64,000 nucleotides of DNA, from the NCBI RefSeq assembly GCF_004011865.1, contig NZ_RKLP01000013.1, forward strand, positions 124,001-188,000, in the 5' to 3' direction. A program made the position numbers and the translations under genes. Of the stretch, positions 24,084-33,586 are shown one piece after another (positions within the stretch are counted from its first letter, which is position 1; every line of letters begins with the position of its first letter). Under the pieces are notes generated by a model. It made no database searches, was not told where the DNA came from, and worked only from the letters and a program-made list of their open reading frames with translations. The DNA comes from Prescottella agglutinans. Lineage in GTDB: Bacteria > Actinomycetota > Actinomycetes > Mycobacteriales > Mycobacteriaceae.

Positions 24084-25058
24084 ATGCGAACGCGCGAGAC
24101 GACGATCATCCGGCACTGGAAGGTGAGCCTGCGGGCCTGGCTGGTGTTCTGGTTCGCCCGCATCTTCGTCAAACCCTTGTTTGCCACGTGGCCCATGACC
24201 GATCGCGGGCTCGCCGTGCTGGGACGGCTCGAGAAGGTGGTGGATCGGCTGCCGCGGCCGAATGGCGTCGTCGTCGAACCCATGACGCTGGGCGGGGTTC
24301 CGAGCGAGCGAATCACCCATCCCCGCAGGGCGGCGGACTCGCTGGCCGGTGCCACGATCCTCTACTTCCACGGCGGCGCCTTCGTGTTCTGCGGCTTGGC
24401 CAGTCACCGGAGCCTCTGCTCGGTGCTGGCCGCGCGGGCAGGGGTCCCCGTGGTCTCGGTCGAGTACCGGCAGCTGCCGTACGGCGGCATCGGCACCTCG
24501 ATCCACGACGCGATGGCCGCGTACACCGAGCTGCTCGGCAAGTGCGACGACCCGACGAAGATCATCCTGGCCGGGGACTCGGCCGGCGGGTACCTCGCGA
24601 TGAAGGTCGCCGAGCTGGCCGCGACGCGCGGCATGGTGACGCCCGCCGCGGTGATCGGCTACTCGCCGCTGCTCAACCTGGCCCTCGAGAAGCACGATCC
24701 GGACTACATGCGTCGCGACGCGTACCTGCCGATGAGTCAGGTGGCGAACCTGAAGGATCTGTGGGCGGGCGGTCCGGAGCCGATCGCCGGGGCCGACTCG
24801 CCCATCGAGGCCGACCCGCACCTGTATCCGCCGGTGTTCTTCAGCGTCGCGCAGTACGAGCTGATGCGCCCCGACGTCGAGGCGATGACCGCCATGCTCG
24901 AGGACGCCGGGCAGGCCGTCGAGACCCACGTGTGGAGCGGGCAGATCCACGCCTACCCGGTGTTCGGCACGGTGCTGAACGAGGCGTCGATGACGATCGC
25001 GTTCAGCCTCGACTTCGTCCGCCGCTCACTGGGCTATCGCGGCCGGCACTCGGCGTGA
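24084..25058 (+). CDS. Alpha/beta hydrolase, hormone-sensitive-lipase (acetyl esterase) family
   Basis: A 324-residue esterase. It has the oxyanion motif YFHGGAFVF, the nucleophile GDSAGGYLA, an acid region (FFSVAQYELMRPD) and the catalytic His in GQIHAYPVF. The family hydrolyses short- to medium-chain acyl esters. ATG at 24084 is preceded by GGGGG; an in-frame GTG at 23988 overlaps the TetR stop and would add 32 residues. It follows the TetR gene directly, so the substrate may be linked to the TetR ligand. Confidence 0.88.
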   Translation: MRTRETTIIRHWKVSLRAWLVFWFARIFVKPLFATWPMTDRGLAVLGRLEKVVDRLPRPNGVVVEPMTLGGVPSERITHPRRAADSLAGATILYFHGGAFVFCGLASHRSLCSVLAARAGVPVVSVEYRQLPYGGIGTSIHDAMAAYTELLGKCDDPTKIILAGDSAGGYLAMKVAELAATRGMVTPAAVIGYSPLLNLALEKHDPDYMRRDAYLPMSQVANLKDLWAGGPEPIAGADSPIEADPHLYPPVFFSVAQYELMRPDVEAMTAMLEDAGQAVETHVWSGQIHAYPVFGTVLNEASMTIAFSLDFVRRSLGYRGRHSA

Positions 25059-25064
25059 GCGCCG

Positions 25065-25511
25065 CTACGATCCCAGGGCCTCGATCCGGGCGCGCAGGCT
25101 CGCTTCGGTCTGCCGGATCGCGGTGACGACGAACGGCTCGATCAGCTTGCCGAGCGCGCGGCCCGCCAGCCCGCCGGGCAGCTCGTAGCCGAAATCGACG
25201 GACAGTTCGGTGCGGTCGTCGTCGACCGGGGCGAACATCCAGCTCGACCGGTTGCCGAAGCCGGCGACCGACGTCAGTGTGATGAGCCGGTCCTGCTCCC
25301 ACTCGGTGATCTCGACCGTCGACCTCAGCGCCTTGGGGCCGATCTGCATCGCGGCGTCGTAGCGCGCCCCCAACCCCTGGTCGAGATCGCCGATCGGGTC
25401 GAACCGGCTGATGCCGAACATCCAGTCGGGCACGTTCCGGTAGTCGTCGATGTGCGCGAACGCCAGATCGACCGGAACGACCGCGACCGCCTTGTGTCGT
25501 ACGTGGATCAT
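25065..25511 (-). CDS. SRPBCC (polyketide cyclase/dehydrase-like) family protein
   Basis: A 148-residue START-like protein: VAVVPVDLAFAHIDDYRNVP at the N-terminus, W-M-F-G-I-S-R-F, central strands (RYDAAMQIGPKALRSTVEIT) and a C-terminal helix (GRALGKLIEPFVVTAIRQTE). It belongs to the coenzyme-Q-binding/polyketide-cyclase branch widely found in mycolata, where single-domain proteins bind lipids or steroids. It is convergent with the esterase gene (6 bp apart). ATG is at 25511 with GGAGG nearby. Confidence 0.85.
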   Translation of the reverse strand: MIHVRHKAVAVVPVDLAFAHIDDYRNVPDWMFGISRFDPIGDLDQGLGARYDAAMQIGPKALRSTVEITEWEQDRLITLTSVAGFGNRSSWMFAPVDDDRTELSVDFGYELPGGLAGRALGKLIEPFVVTAIRQTEASLRARIEALGS

Positions 25512-25575
25512 GAGTTCCTCCCTCCCGTGAACTCCCCGGAGATCGGACGTTAGTACACCCCGGATGTGACCCCCG

Positions 25576-26238
25576 TCACCGGCGTCCCGAAAGCCGGAAT
25601 TCGGCGATCTCGCGGGCGTTGTCGATCGCGTCGGCCACGGCCCGGTGCCGGTCGTCCGCGGTCTCGGCGGCCAGCACCGCGAACTTGTCGGCCGCGCCCA
25701 TCGGCACCCACGACGCGAGCGCGTACAGGTGGTCGCCGGGCTGCTCGAGCACGTCGAACATGCGCGGCGGCGCGGGCGGCGGCGTGTCCCGCAGCTCGCG
25801 GATGCGGGTCAGCACGATGTACAGCTCGGTGATCTTGTCGGTGAGGTGCTGGAGTTGGCCGTCGGAGACGCGTCCCGCGGCGCCCACCGGCCACGGCTCG
25901 ACCACCGCCTGCGGGTACGGATCGTCGCCGAGCCAGTGCCGCACCCGGATCCGCTCCTCGCCGACGCAGTCCAGCGCCCACCGGCCGTCGCCGATGCCGA
26001 CGTGGGAGACGATGCGCACCGCGGTGCCGATGTCGTGTCGGGCGTCGTGGCCGCCCACCTCGTGGCCGCGCGCGATGAGGACGGTGCCGAACCGCGGCCC
26101 CGCGGTCGCGGACAGGCAGTCGCGCACGAGCGCCTGGTAGCGGGGCTCGAACACGTGCAGCGGCAGCCGTTCCCCGGGCAGCAGTGCGGAACCGAGGGGA
26201 AACATCGGCATAACGGTCATTTGACCAGGATCGCTCAT
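25576..26238 (-). CDS. LON peptidase substrate-binding domain protein
   Basis: A 220-residue protein that resembles the N-terminal domain of Lon without ATPase or protease parts: MPMFPLGSALLPGERLPLHV, FEPRYQALVRDCL, GTVLIARGHEVGG, V-G-E-E-R-I-R-V and a helical C-terminal half (LYIVLTRIRELRD, LASWVPMGAADKFAVLA). Stand-alone Lon-N proteins probably bind proteins or act with ubiquitin-like or degradation systems; the role here is unknown. Its ATG overlaps the stop of the DUF309 gene, so the two are translationally coupled. Confidence 0.9.
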   Translation of the reverse strand: MSDPGQMTVMPMFPLGSALLPGERLPLHVFEPRYQALVRDCLSATAGPRFGTVLIARGHEVGGHDARHDIGTAVRIVSHVGIGDGRWALDCVGEERIRVRHWLGDDPYPQAVVEPWPVGAAGRVSDGQLQHLTDKITELYIVLTRIRELRDTPPPAPPRMFDVLEQPGDHLYALASWVPMGAADKFAVLAAETADDRHRAVADAIDNAREIAEFRLSGRR

Positions 26239-26711
26239 CAGGGCATCCGGAGACGGGGAACCGGGACCGTGTCGGGCGGGGTGTCTCGATCCAGTTCCAC
26301 GATCAGGTGATCGGCCCACGCCACCAGGCCGGTGATGTCGAGGGCGTGCGGCGGGTCCACCTCGTACGGGACGATGCGGTGCCGACCCTGGCGCAGCAGC
26401 GACACCGCGCCGGCCGGGTTGCCGCGCATCTGATGGGTCACCGCGACCGCCAACTGCGCCAGGCCCTGCCACAGCCCGCGCTCCTCCTGCGGCGCCTTCT
26501 TCCACGCGGACTCGAGCACCTCGTGGGCGTGGAACGGCAGGTCGTGGTCGAGCAGGCGCTGCGCCTCGGTGATCGCCTCGTTCGGATCCAGGTCCAGGTC
26601 GTCGGGCATCGTCGGAAACCCTTCCTCGCCCCACTCCAGCGGCCGGCCCAGACGGTCCCGGGGCCGGGCGTTGCGCGGCTTGCCGAGGGTGTCCCGATCG
26701 CGGTCGGCCAT
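26238..26711 (-). CDS. DUF309 domain protein
   Basis: A 157-residue protein. The charged N-terminus (MADRDRDTLGKPRNARPRDR) is followed by a DUF309 helical domain with its signature F-H-A-H-E-V-L-E-S-A-W and the second motif W-Q-G-L-A-Q-L-A-V-A-V-T-H. The pairing of His and Glu suggests a metal or small-ligand site, but no activity is known. It is the first gene of a pair with the LON-domain gene. Confidence 0.9.
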   Translation of the reverse strand: MADRDRDTLGKPRNARPRDRLGRPLEWGEEGFPTMPDDLDLDPNEAITEAQRLLDHDLPFHAHEVLESAWKKAPQEERGLWQGLAQLAVAVTHQMRGNPAGAVSLLRQGRHRIVPYEVDPPHALDITGLVAWADHLIVELDRDTPPDTVPVPRLRMP

Positions 26712-26775
26712 AGAAGCAATCTAGTCGCCGACAGGGGTGTCGGGGGAGGGGCAGTGCGGCGCCCGCATCGGGGCA

Positions 26776-26813
26776 AAGAAAAGACCCGGTATCGCTGGTG
26801 CGATACCGGGTCT
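26776..26813 (-). terminator. Rho-independent terminator downstream of tRNA-fMet
   Basis: AGACCCGGTATCG (26782-26794) and CGATACCGGGTCT (26801-26813) form a perfect 13-bp stem with a 6-nt loop; on the minus strand a T-rich TTTTCTTT follows. It lies directly after the tRNA. Confidence 0.92.
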
Positions 26814-26821
26814 CTCATTTG

Positions 26822-26895
26822 TAGCGGGGACAGGATTTGAACCTGCGACCTCTGGGTTATGAGCCCAGCGAGCTACCGAGCTGCTCCACCCCGCG
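26822..26895 (-). tRNA. Initiator tRNA-fMet (anticodon CAU)
   Basis: The 74-nt minus-strand sequence folds as a tRNA: acceptor CGCGGGG, D-arm GCAGCTCGGTAGCTCGC, anticodon arm CTGGG-CTCATAA-CCCAG, T-arm GCAGG-TTCAAAT-CCTGT. Three consecutive G:C pairs at the base of the anticodon stem and the mispaired first base (C1) are hallmarks of the initiator tRNA. CCA is not encoded. Confidence 0.95.
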
Positions 26896-27058
26896 TCGGT
26901 ACGTTCAGCCTACACGACATTTCGGGGCGCCTTGACCACGTGCCCGTTCGGGGGTCGGATCGTCTGTGGTCCCGGTCACCGGAAAGCGCCCCGAACCGGC
27001 TCGATCACGGCCCTAATCTGCGGAGATACTGCACGACGAGGGATCCGGAGGGATTCGC

Positions 27059-27871
27059 ATGGCACTGCTCGAGAACAAGGTCGCCTTCATCACAGGCGCG
27101 GCACGCGGACAGGGGCGCAACCACGCGGTGCGCTTCGCACGCGAGGGCGCGGACATCATCGCGCTCGACATCTGCGCGTCCGTGTCCGACGACGTCGGCT
27201 ACCCGGCGGCGACGCCCGAGGATCTCGAGGAGACCGCCCGCCTGGTGCGCGCCGAGGGCCGCGAGATCGTCACCGCGATCGGCGACGTGCGCGACCAGGC
27301 GGCGCTGCAGGCCGCCGTCGACGCCGGTGTGGAGCGCTTCGGTCGTCTCGACATCGTGGTCGCCAACGCCGGCATCTCGACGTGGAACCGCTTCTGGGAG
27401 ATGCCCGAGGAGCAGTGGACCACGATGATCGACATCAACCTCAACGGTGTGTGGCGCACCCTCAAGGCGGCGGTGCCCGCGATGATCGACGGCGGCCGCG
27501 GCGGCTCGATCGTCGTCGTCAGTTCGGCGGCCGGCATCAAGGCCAGCCCGGGCACGTCGAACTACACCTCCGCCAAGCACGGCCTGGTGGGCCTGACGAA
27601 GACCGCAGCGATCGAGTTGGGCGAGTTCGGTATTCGCGTCAACTCGATCCACCCGGGCGCGGTGGACACCCCGATGGGCCAGGACGCCAACGTTGGCAAG
27701 ATCCTCATGCAGTACCCGCGCTACCTCGACAACTACAAGTGGCCGCTCGCCGGGCTGGACAAGTGCAGCGTCGACGACGTCTCCGAGGCGGTGCTGTACC
27801 TCGCCAGCGACCGGTCGCGCACCGTCACCGGTTCCCAGATGTCGCTGGACCTGGGCATCACGTCCATTTAG
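27059..27871 (+). CDS. Mycofactocin-coupled SDR family oxidoreductase
   Basis: A 270-residue Rossmann enzyme with the mycofactocin-type glycine motif TGAARGQGRNHAVRFAREGA, NAG (VANAGI), catalytic Ser (VVVSSAAG) and YTSAK. It is clearly paralogous to the protein at 8931-9764 but belongs to a distinct subgroup. It probably oxidises an alcohol with tightly bound NAD that is re-oxidised through mycofactocin. The gene stands alone, followed by a large hairpin. Substrate unknown. Confidence 0.9.
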   Translation: MALLENKVAFITGAARGQGRNHAVRFAREGADIIALDICASVSDDVGYPAATPEDLEETARLVRAEGREIVTAIGDVRDQAALQAAVDAGVERFGRLDIVVANAGISTWNRFWEMPEEQWTTMIDINLNGVWRTLKAAVPAMIDGGRGGSIVVVSSAAGIKASPGTSNYTSAKHGLVGLTKTAAIELGEFGIRVNSIHPGAVDTPMGQDANVGKILMQYPRYLDNYKWPLAGLDKCSVDDVSEAVLYLASDRSRTVTGSQMSLDLGITSI

Positions 27872-27875
27872 GCGG

Positions 27876-27936
27876 CTGCGCCGCCCGTGCGCCCTTCTGG
27901 TAGTCCCAACTACCGAAAAGACGCACGGGCGCGGAG
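27876..27936. terminator. Large nested inverted repeat, bidirectional terminator
   Basis: GCCCGTGCG (27883-27891) pairs with CGCACGGGC (27922-27930). Inside it GGTAGT/ACTACC form a small hairpin, and outside it GCTGCGCC/GGAGCGCC-like arms extend the stem imperfectly. It separates the convergent SDR and hppD genes. Confidence 0.75.
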
Positions 27937-27939
27937 CGC

Positions 27940-29605
<1,666 letters not shown>

Positions 29606-29656
29606 ATGTTCGAGGAATGGTTTCAATACCGACAGAGAGGGTGGGATTTCGAATGA
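29606..29656 (+). CDS. 16-residue ORF coupled to the first small gene
   Basis: The ORF MFEEWFQYRQRGWDFE starts with ATG after a purine-rich AAGGTGGGGGG and ends in TGA overlapping the next ATG (ATGA at 29653-29656). Such an overlap suggests translational coupling. Whether the peptide itself has a role is unknown. Rich in aromatic and charged residues, it is unlike the following peptides. Confidence 0.4.
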   Translation: MFEEWFQYRQRGWDFE

Positions 29657-29784
29657 GTGTGTCGTTTCTGAACGCAACAGCGACCATGCTGAACAGTCTC
29701 CTGACCGATGTGTGGAGCGGATCGTGGATGCCCGGAGTCGTAGGCCTCACCGGTTCCCTGGGTGGCCTGCTCGAAATGAGCTGA
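29653..29784 (+). CDS. Small protein 1 of cluster (43 residues), PorA/PorH-like in style
   Basis: A 43-residue peptide, MSVSFLNATATMLNSLLTDV followed by a Trp/Gly/Leu-rich half ending GSLGGLLEMS. There is no signal peptide and no long hydrophobic core; the pattern of alternating hydrophobic and small/polar residues would make an amphipathic helix. GAGGGTGGG precedes the ATG. No homologous family can be named with certainty. Its setting, with four further small ORFs, each with its own ribosome-binding site, supports a real gene. Confidence 0.6.
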   Translation: MSVSFLNATATMLNSLLTDVWSGSWMPGVVGLTGSLGGLLEMS

Positions 29785-29831
29785 CCGCAGCGCGTGTCGT
29801 CGCACCAATCTCTGAGAATAGGAGTGGATGA

Positions 29832-29951
29832 ATGAAGCTGGGATCGCTTGCCCCCGTTCTGACGAACGAACTCGTACAGATGATCACGGGCTATCTTGCT
29901 TTCATGCCATTGCAGCTGTCGGTCGACTTCGCCTGGAATATGCCCGGCTGA
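29832..29951 (+). CDS. Small protein 2 of cluster (39 residues)
   Basis: A 39-residue peptide (MKLGSLAPVLTNELVQMITG, then aromatic residues, ending FAWNMPG). It starts with ATG 7 nt after GGAG. It is hydrophobic and amphipathic without a signal peptide. The gene begins 47 bp after small protein 1. The function is unknown; see the cluster finding. Confidence 0.6.
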   Translation: MKLGSLAPVLTNELVQMITGYLAFMPLQLSVDFAWNMPG

Positions 29952-30000
29952 GCCGGCTGACGACAGCAAATCGAAAAATTCGTAAGGAGAGTGAATCGTA

Positions 30001-30219
30001 GTGGATACCGGAAGTCTTGTTGACCTCGTCACGAGTGTTGACGTGGGTTCTCTGGCGGCGCCCATCGGTAATGGGCTCAACGGCATCGTCAATGCGATCT
30101 TCAATGTCGTCGGTGGCGTGATCGCCCTGTGGCCTGCGGGTTCGTCGGCTGTGGCCGGAAGCCTCGACGCAGCCCTCGGCTCTGTCGGAACGGTCCTCGG
30201 CTCCATCGGCGGACAGTAA
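30001..30219 (+). CDS. Small protein 3 of cluster (72 residues)
   Basis: The longest of the set: 72 residues starting MDTGSLVDLVTSVDVGSLAA and ending in a Gly/Ser/Val-rich repeat (SLDAALGSVGTVLGSIGGQ). The centre (GIVNAIFNVVGGVIALWPAG) is moderately hydrophobic and could span a membrane. The GTG start has AAGGAGAG upstream. Composition (Gly, Ser, Val, Leu, Ala; few charges; no Cys) and length resemble the corynebacterial channel peptides PorA and PorH, which are also made without signal peptides. Assignment by style only. Confidence 0.65.
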   Translation: MDTGSLVDLVTSVDVGSLAAPIGNGLNGIVNAIFNVVGGVIALWPAGSSAVAGSLDAALGSVGTVLGSIGGQ

Positions 30220-30234
30220 GAAGGAAGGGAAAAC

Positions 30235-30360
30235 ATGTTCGATCTATCTCTCACCTACAGTTCCGATCTGGTCGGTTTCGGGTCCGTCGACCTCGTGGCC
30301 ACGTTCGCTCAGTACCTGAATGCCCTGTCCCTGAACCCGTACCCGCCCCTCCCGATCTAG
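30235..30360 (+). CDS. Small protein 4 of cluster (41 residues)
   Basis: A 41-residue peptide (MFDLSLTYSSDLVGFGSVDL ... ending NPYPPLPI). It is acidic, with a Ser-rich amphipathic first part and a Pro-rich tail. AAGGAAGGGA lies just before the ATG, a strong ribosome-binding site, and only 15 bp separate it from small protein 3. No signal peptide, no Cys. Serines in the first half would be candidates for O-mycoloylation if the PorA/PorH idea is right; this is speculation. Confidence 0.65.
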   Translation: MFDLSLTYSSDLVGFGSVDLVATFAQYLNALSLNPYPPLPI

Positions 30361-30375
30361 CGAAAGGAATTCGAT

Positions 30376-30477
30376 ATGTTGCAGACGTATCTCAACGGGA
30401 TGCTCAGCTACGTTGCCAACGCGCTGGGATTGGTCGGCATGGGAAGCAAGATTCTCAAGAATCCGCCCCAGAAGTAG
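30376..30477 (+). CDS. Small protein 5 of cluster (33 residues)
   Basis: A 33-residue peptide, MLQTYLNGMLSYVANALGLV followed by a short basic tail (GMGSKILKNPPQK). It is amphipathic and, unlike its neighbour, cationic. AAAGGAA precedes the ATG with 8-nt spacing. It is the last gene before the terminator at 30547. An acidic/basic pair of peptides side by side recalls the two-component PorA/PorH channel. Confidence 0.62.
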   Translation: MLQTYLNGMLSYVANALGLVGMGSKILKNPPQK

Positions 30478-30546
30478 CCCGGATCGGCGTGAGTAGGAGA
30501 CATAATGCCGCCATTGACGGTGGTGAGTGTCCTCGTGCTCGCTCTG

Positions 30547-30597
30547 CGAAACCGAGGCTCTCGCGCCCTATGGCGGGCGCGGGACGCCTCGGTTTCG
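30547..30597 (+). terminator. Strong terminator closing the small-gene cluster
   Basis: CGAAACCGAGGC (30547-30558) pairs perfectly with GCCTCGGTTTCG (30586-30597). The inner bases (CGCGCCC/GGGCGCG) extend the stem to more than 20 bp, and TGTTTG follows. It marks the end of the small-gene transcript before the WS/DGAT gene. Confidence 0.9.
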
Positions 30598-30669
30598 TGT
30601 TTGTCGAACGAATGATTCTTCCGGGCGTGGGGGAAATCGGAAATTGCAGTCCAGCCGATGGGAGTGTCC

Positions 30670-32127
30670 ATGCCTTCGTCCGAACGGCCGGTCGCGGGGA
30701 TCGAGCAGTTCAATCCACGCGACGCCGACTTCGTCTACAACGAGTCGGACGGACATCTCGGCCACCTGCTTGCCGTGTATCTCTTCGACACATCGCAGCA
30801 GCCGGCAGCCGAACTGTCACAGAACGACGCCGCCGATTGGGTGGCCGCGCGACTCGGTCACAACCGCATGTTCACGCACCGGATCCGCCGTGTGCCGTTG
30901 GGCCTCGCGCACCCCTACTGGGAGCCGATCGCGAACCTGGATCTGGACGAGCACGTCCGGGTACGAGTGATCACCGAATCCGGCTGGGCGCCAGTGCAAC
31001 AGCATCTCGACACCCTGCTGACCTCGCGGATGGACCTCACCCGCCCGCCGTGGGAGCTGCACTTCCTCACCGGCATCACCGGGATCGACCGACACCCCGG
31101 TCGGCTGACCGCTGTGGTGCTCAAGGCCCACCACAGTGCGGGTGACGGGCTCGCGGTCTTGGAGCTGGCCGAGAAGATCTTCTCGGACGAGGTGTGTCCG
31201 GCGAGCCGTGTGCCGGCTACGCGTTTCCTGCGGGGACGCATGTTCGCCAGGTCGGTGCTGGGACTTCCCCGCCAGCTGTATCGCTTCGCCAAGGACGTTC
31301 CAGGCAACCGCGCCGCCGTCCATGCAGTGAACGACGCCGCGAAGTCCGGTCAGTGGATGGAGAACGTCGAACATCCCGCCATCCGGTTCAACGGCACGGT
31401 GAGCGGGTTCGGCTCCCTTGCGCCGATCACTCTGCCCGCGAGCGCGATTCGCCTTGTCAGGGAATCCGTTCCAGATGTCACCGCAAACGATGTTCTGCTT
31501 GCCGTAGTCGGGGGCGCTCTGGCGAGATACCTGGCCGAGAAGGGCGAGCCCCACGAGGGTTCGCTCGTCGCGATGGTCCCACGATCCATGCGCAAGGTGG
31601 AGGCGTGGGAGTCGGCAAACCAATTGGCCGTCATGGGCGTCGACATGCACACCGACATCACGGATCCCCTCGACCGGGTTGTCCGCGTTGCCCGGTCGTC
31701 CACGTCGGAGAAGATCCGCACCTCCAATATCGCAGTCCGACGACAGGCGGCCTCGATGGCGACCGCTCCGCCGCCGCTCCTGAGGCTGATGGCGTACTCG
31801 CGCAAGAAGATCACCCCGGACCTGACCCGCCCGCGTTATCAGCACACGATGGTGAGCAACATGCCCTTCTCGATCGAGGGCTTCACACTCAACGGCGCAC
31901 CGGCCGCGGCGGTGATCGGTGCCCAACCGCCTGTCGACGGAGACGGCCTGCGTCACTTCGTCGTCACGGCTGCCGGTGGCAACCTGATGCTCACCGTGGT
32001 CGCCGACTCGGCGACGATGCCCGACCTGGACCACTACCTGGACCTGGTTCGTACGAGTCTCGCCGAACTCGAGGAGGCCGCGGCCGGTACGACGAAACCG
32101 AGTCGGTCCGAAGAGGTTGCCTCTTGA
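30670..32127 (+). CDS. Wax ester synthase / diacylglycerol acyltransferase (WS/DGAT) family protein
   Basis: A 485-residue acyltransferase. The catalytic motif HHSAGDG is at about residues 154-160; other family motifs are PPWELHFLTG, the internal V-V-G-G-A-L-A-R-Y-L, M-V-P-R-S-M-R and the C-terminal NMPF-type motif (SNMPFSIEG). It condenses acyl-CoA with diacylglycerol or a fatty alcohol to make storage lipid at the membrane. ATG at 30670 is preferred (GGGAG five bases upstream) over ATG at 30658. The DGF-type pocket is conserved, so activity is plausible. Confidence 0.92.
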   Translation: MPSSERPVAGIEQFNPRDADFVYNESDGHLGHLLAVYLFDTSQQPAAELSQNDAADWVAARLGHNRMFTHRIRRVPLGLAHPYWEPIANLDLDEHVRVRVITESGWAPVQQHLDTLLTSRMDLTRPPWELHFLTGITGIDRHPGRLTAVVLKAHHSAGDGLAVLELAEKIFSDEVCPASRVPATRFLRGRMFARSVLGLPRQLYRFAKDVPGNRAAVHAVNDAAKSGQWMENVEHPAIRFNGTVSGFGSLAPITLPASAIRLVRESVPDVTANDVLLAVVGGALARYLAEKGEPHEGSLVAMVPRSMRKVEAWESANQLAVMGVDMHTDITDPLDRVVRVARSSTSEKIRTSNIAVRRQAASMATAPPPLLRLMAYSRKKITPDLTRPRYQHTMVSNMPFSIEGFTLNGAPAAAVIGAQPPVDGDGLRHFVVTAAGGNLMLTVVADSATMPDLDHYLDLVRTSLAELEEAAAGTTKPSRSEEVAS

Positions 32128-32240
32128 CCGGATCTACCACAGGTGCACAACCTGCCTGCTCGAGCTCGCGCCGCCCGCGCGTCTTCGCCGCTAGTCTGAT
32201 ACCGAACGTGCCGCACCACACGAGCTGATCGGAGTGGACG

Positions 32241-33092
32241 ATGTCACCAGCTAACGAGACCAGGCCGGTGATCGTGGGCGTCGACGGATCCGACGCCGCG
32301 ATCCATGCCGTGAAGTGGGCCGCCGTCGAGGCGCACGCCCGCAAGGTGCCGCTCAAACTGGTGCACGTCATCGACACCGAGAACGACTTCCCGTTCGTCG
32401 CCGACGATCTCGAAGAGGAAGAGGCGTTCGGGCGCGACGCGCTGAAGTCGGCCCGGGAGGCGGCCACCGTCGAGGACTACACCGTCGACGTCGAGGTCGA
32501 ACTTCTCCGCGGCCGCGTCAACCGGGCGTTCGTCGATCTGTCCGAACACGCGAGCCTGCTCGTCGTCGGCTCCGTCGGCACCGGATTCTTCGCCCGCATG
32601 GTGCTCGGCTCGACCGCGCTGTCGCTCGCGCACCACGCCAAGTGCACGGTCGCGGTGGTCCGCGGCGCCGAGGGCAGCCCCGTACCGCCCACATCCGGCG
32701 CGGTCATCGCCGGCGTCGACCATTCCGACAGCGCCGACATCGTCGTCGGGACCGCGATGCAGGAGGCGTCCATTCGGCACGCCGAGATGATGGCGATCCA
32801 CGCGCGCCGCCGCCGCGGCAGCAAGGAGGCCGACGAGGAGGCGCGCGGCCGAATCGACCGGTTGATCGCCACGTGGGGAGCGAAGTTCCCGTCGGTGCAG
32901 GTCGAAACCGTCATCGCGGAGGCCGGGCCCACCAAGCACCTGGTGTCGCTCAGTGCGACCGCCCGGGTGATCGTCGTCGGCAGTCGCGGACTCGGCGGGT
33001 TCGAGGCGGCGGTGCTGGGGTCCACCAGCCAATCGCTGCTCTACCACGCACAGTGCCCGGTGATCATCGCCCGCTCCCGCGTCGCACCCTGA
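32241..33092 (+). CDS. Universal stress protein, tandem UspA domains
   Basis: A 283-residue protein with two Usp domains. The first starts PVIVGVDGSDAAIHAVKWAA and ends with the ATP-binding loop GSVGTGFFARMVLGSTALSL; the second starts AVIAGVDHSD and ends GSRGLGGFEAAVLGSTSQSL. Both have the G-x2-G-x9-G-S/T nucleotide-binding pattern, so ATP binding is likely. Tandem Usp proteins are common in mycolata under hypoxia or stress. The Lrp gene begins 11 bp downstream, so they probably form an operon. Confidence 0.93.
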   Translation: MSPANETRPVIVGVDGSDAAIHAVKWAAVEAHARKVPLKLVHVIDTENDFPFVADDLEEEEAFGRDALKSAREAATVEDYTVDVEVELLRGRVNRAFVDLSEHASLLVVGSVGTGFFARMVLGSTALSLAHHAKCTVAVVRGAEGSPVPPTSGAVIAGVDHSDSADIVVGTAMQEASIRHAEMMAIHARRRRGSKEADEEARGRIDRLIATWGAKFPSVQVETVIAEAGPTKHLVSLSATARVIVVGSRGLGGFEAAVLGSTSQSLLYHAQCPVIIARSRVAP

Positions 33093-33103
33093 CCGGCAGT
33101 GTC

Positions 33104-33586
33104 ATGGACCGCGGTGGGCACCGACTCGACGCGCTCGACGTCGACCTGATCGCGCGGCTGCGCGCCGAACCGCGGATCGGGATGCTCGAACTGTCGCGGC
33201 AGGCCGGCATCGCGCGGGCCACGGTGCAGGCCCGGCTGCGCCGCCTCGAGGAGGCCGGTGTCGTCACCGGGTACGGACCCGAGATCGATTTGCGCACAGC
33301 CGGATACCCCGTCCAGGCGTTCGTCACGCTGGAGATCGCGCAGGGCTCGCTGGGGCAGCTCACGAAGGAACTCGAGGAGTACCCGGAGGTGGTCCAGGCG
33401 TGGGCGACCACCGGCGTCGGCGACGTCCTGTGCCGGGTGGCCGCGGCGTCGCACGACGACCTGCAGGCCCTGCTGATCGAGCTGCACCACTCGGCGACGG
33501 TCGCGCGGTCGGTGTCGGTGGTGGTGCTGTCGGAGGTGGTGCCGTTCCGGGCGCTGCCGCTGCTCGCGAAGTCGGTCGAGCGCTAG
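33104..33586 (+). CDS. Lrp/AsnC family transcriptional regulator
   Basis: A 160-residue regulator with an N-terminal HTH (LDALDVDLIARLRAEPRIGM, LELSRQAGIARATVQARLRR) and a C-terminal RAM domain (FVTLEIAQGSLGQLTKELEE, VGDVLCRVAA) that forms oligomers and binds amino acids. It follows the Usp gene and overlaps the convergent SRPBCC gene by 4 bp at their ends. In related bacteria Lrp proteins near hppD respond to tyrosine or its products; a link here is only possible. ATG at 33104 is used. Confidence 0.92.
   Translation: MDRGGHRLDALDVDLIARLRAEPRIGMLELSRQAGIARATVQARLRRLEEAGVVTGYGPEIDLRTAGYPVQAFVTLEIAQGSLGQLTKELEEYPEVVQAWATTGVGDVLCRVAAASHDDLQALLIELHHSATVARSVSVVVLSEVVPFRALPLLAKSVER

Noticed and set aside
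30505-30618. 37-codon ORF after the small-gene cluster, with AGGAGA upstream
   Set aside because: It runs through the terminator stem 30547-30597, and its sequence is Arg-rich and unlike the other small proteins.
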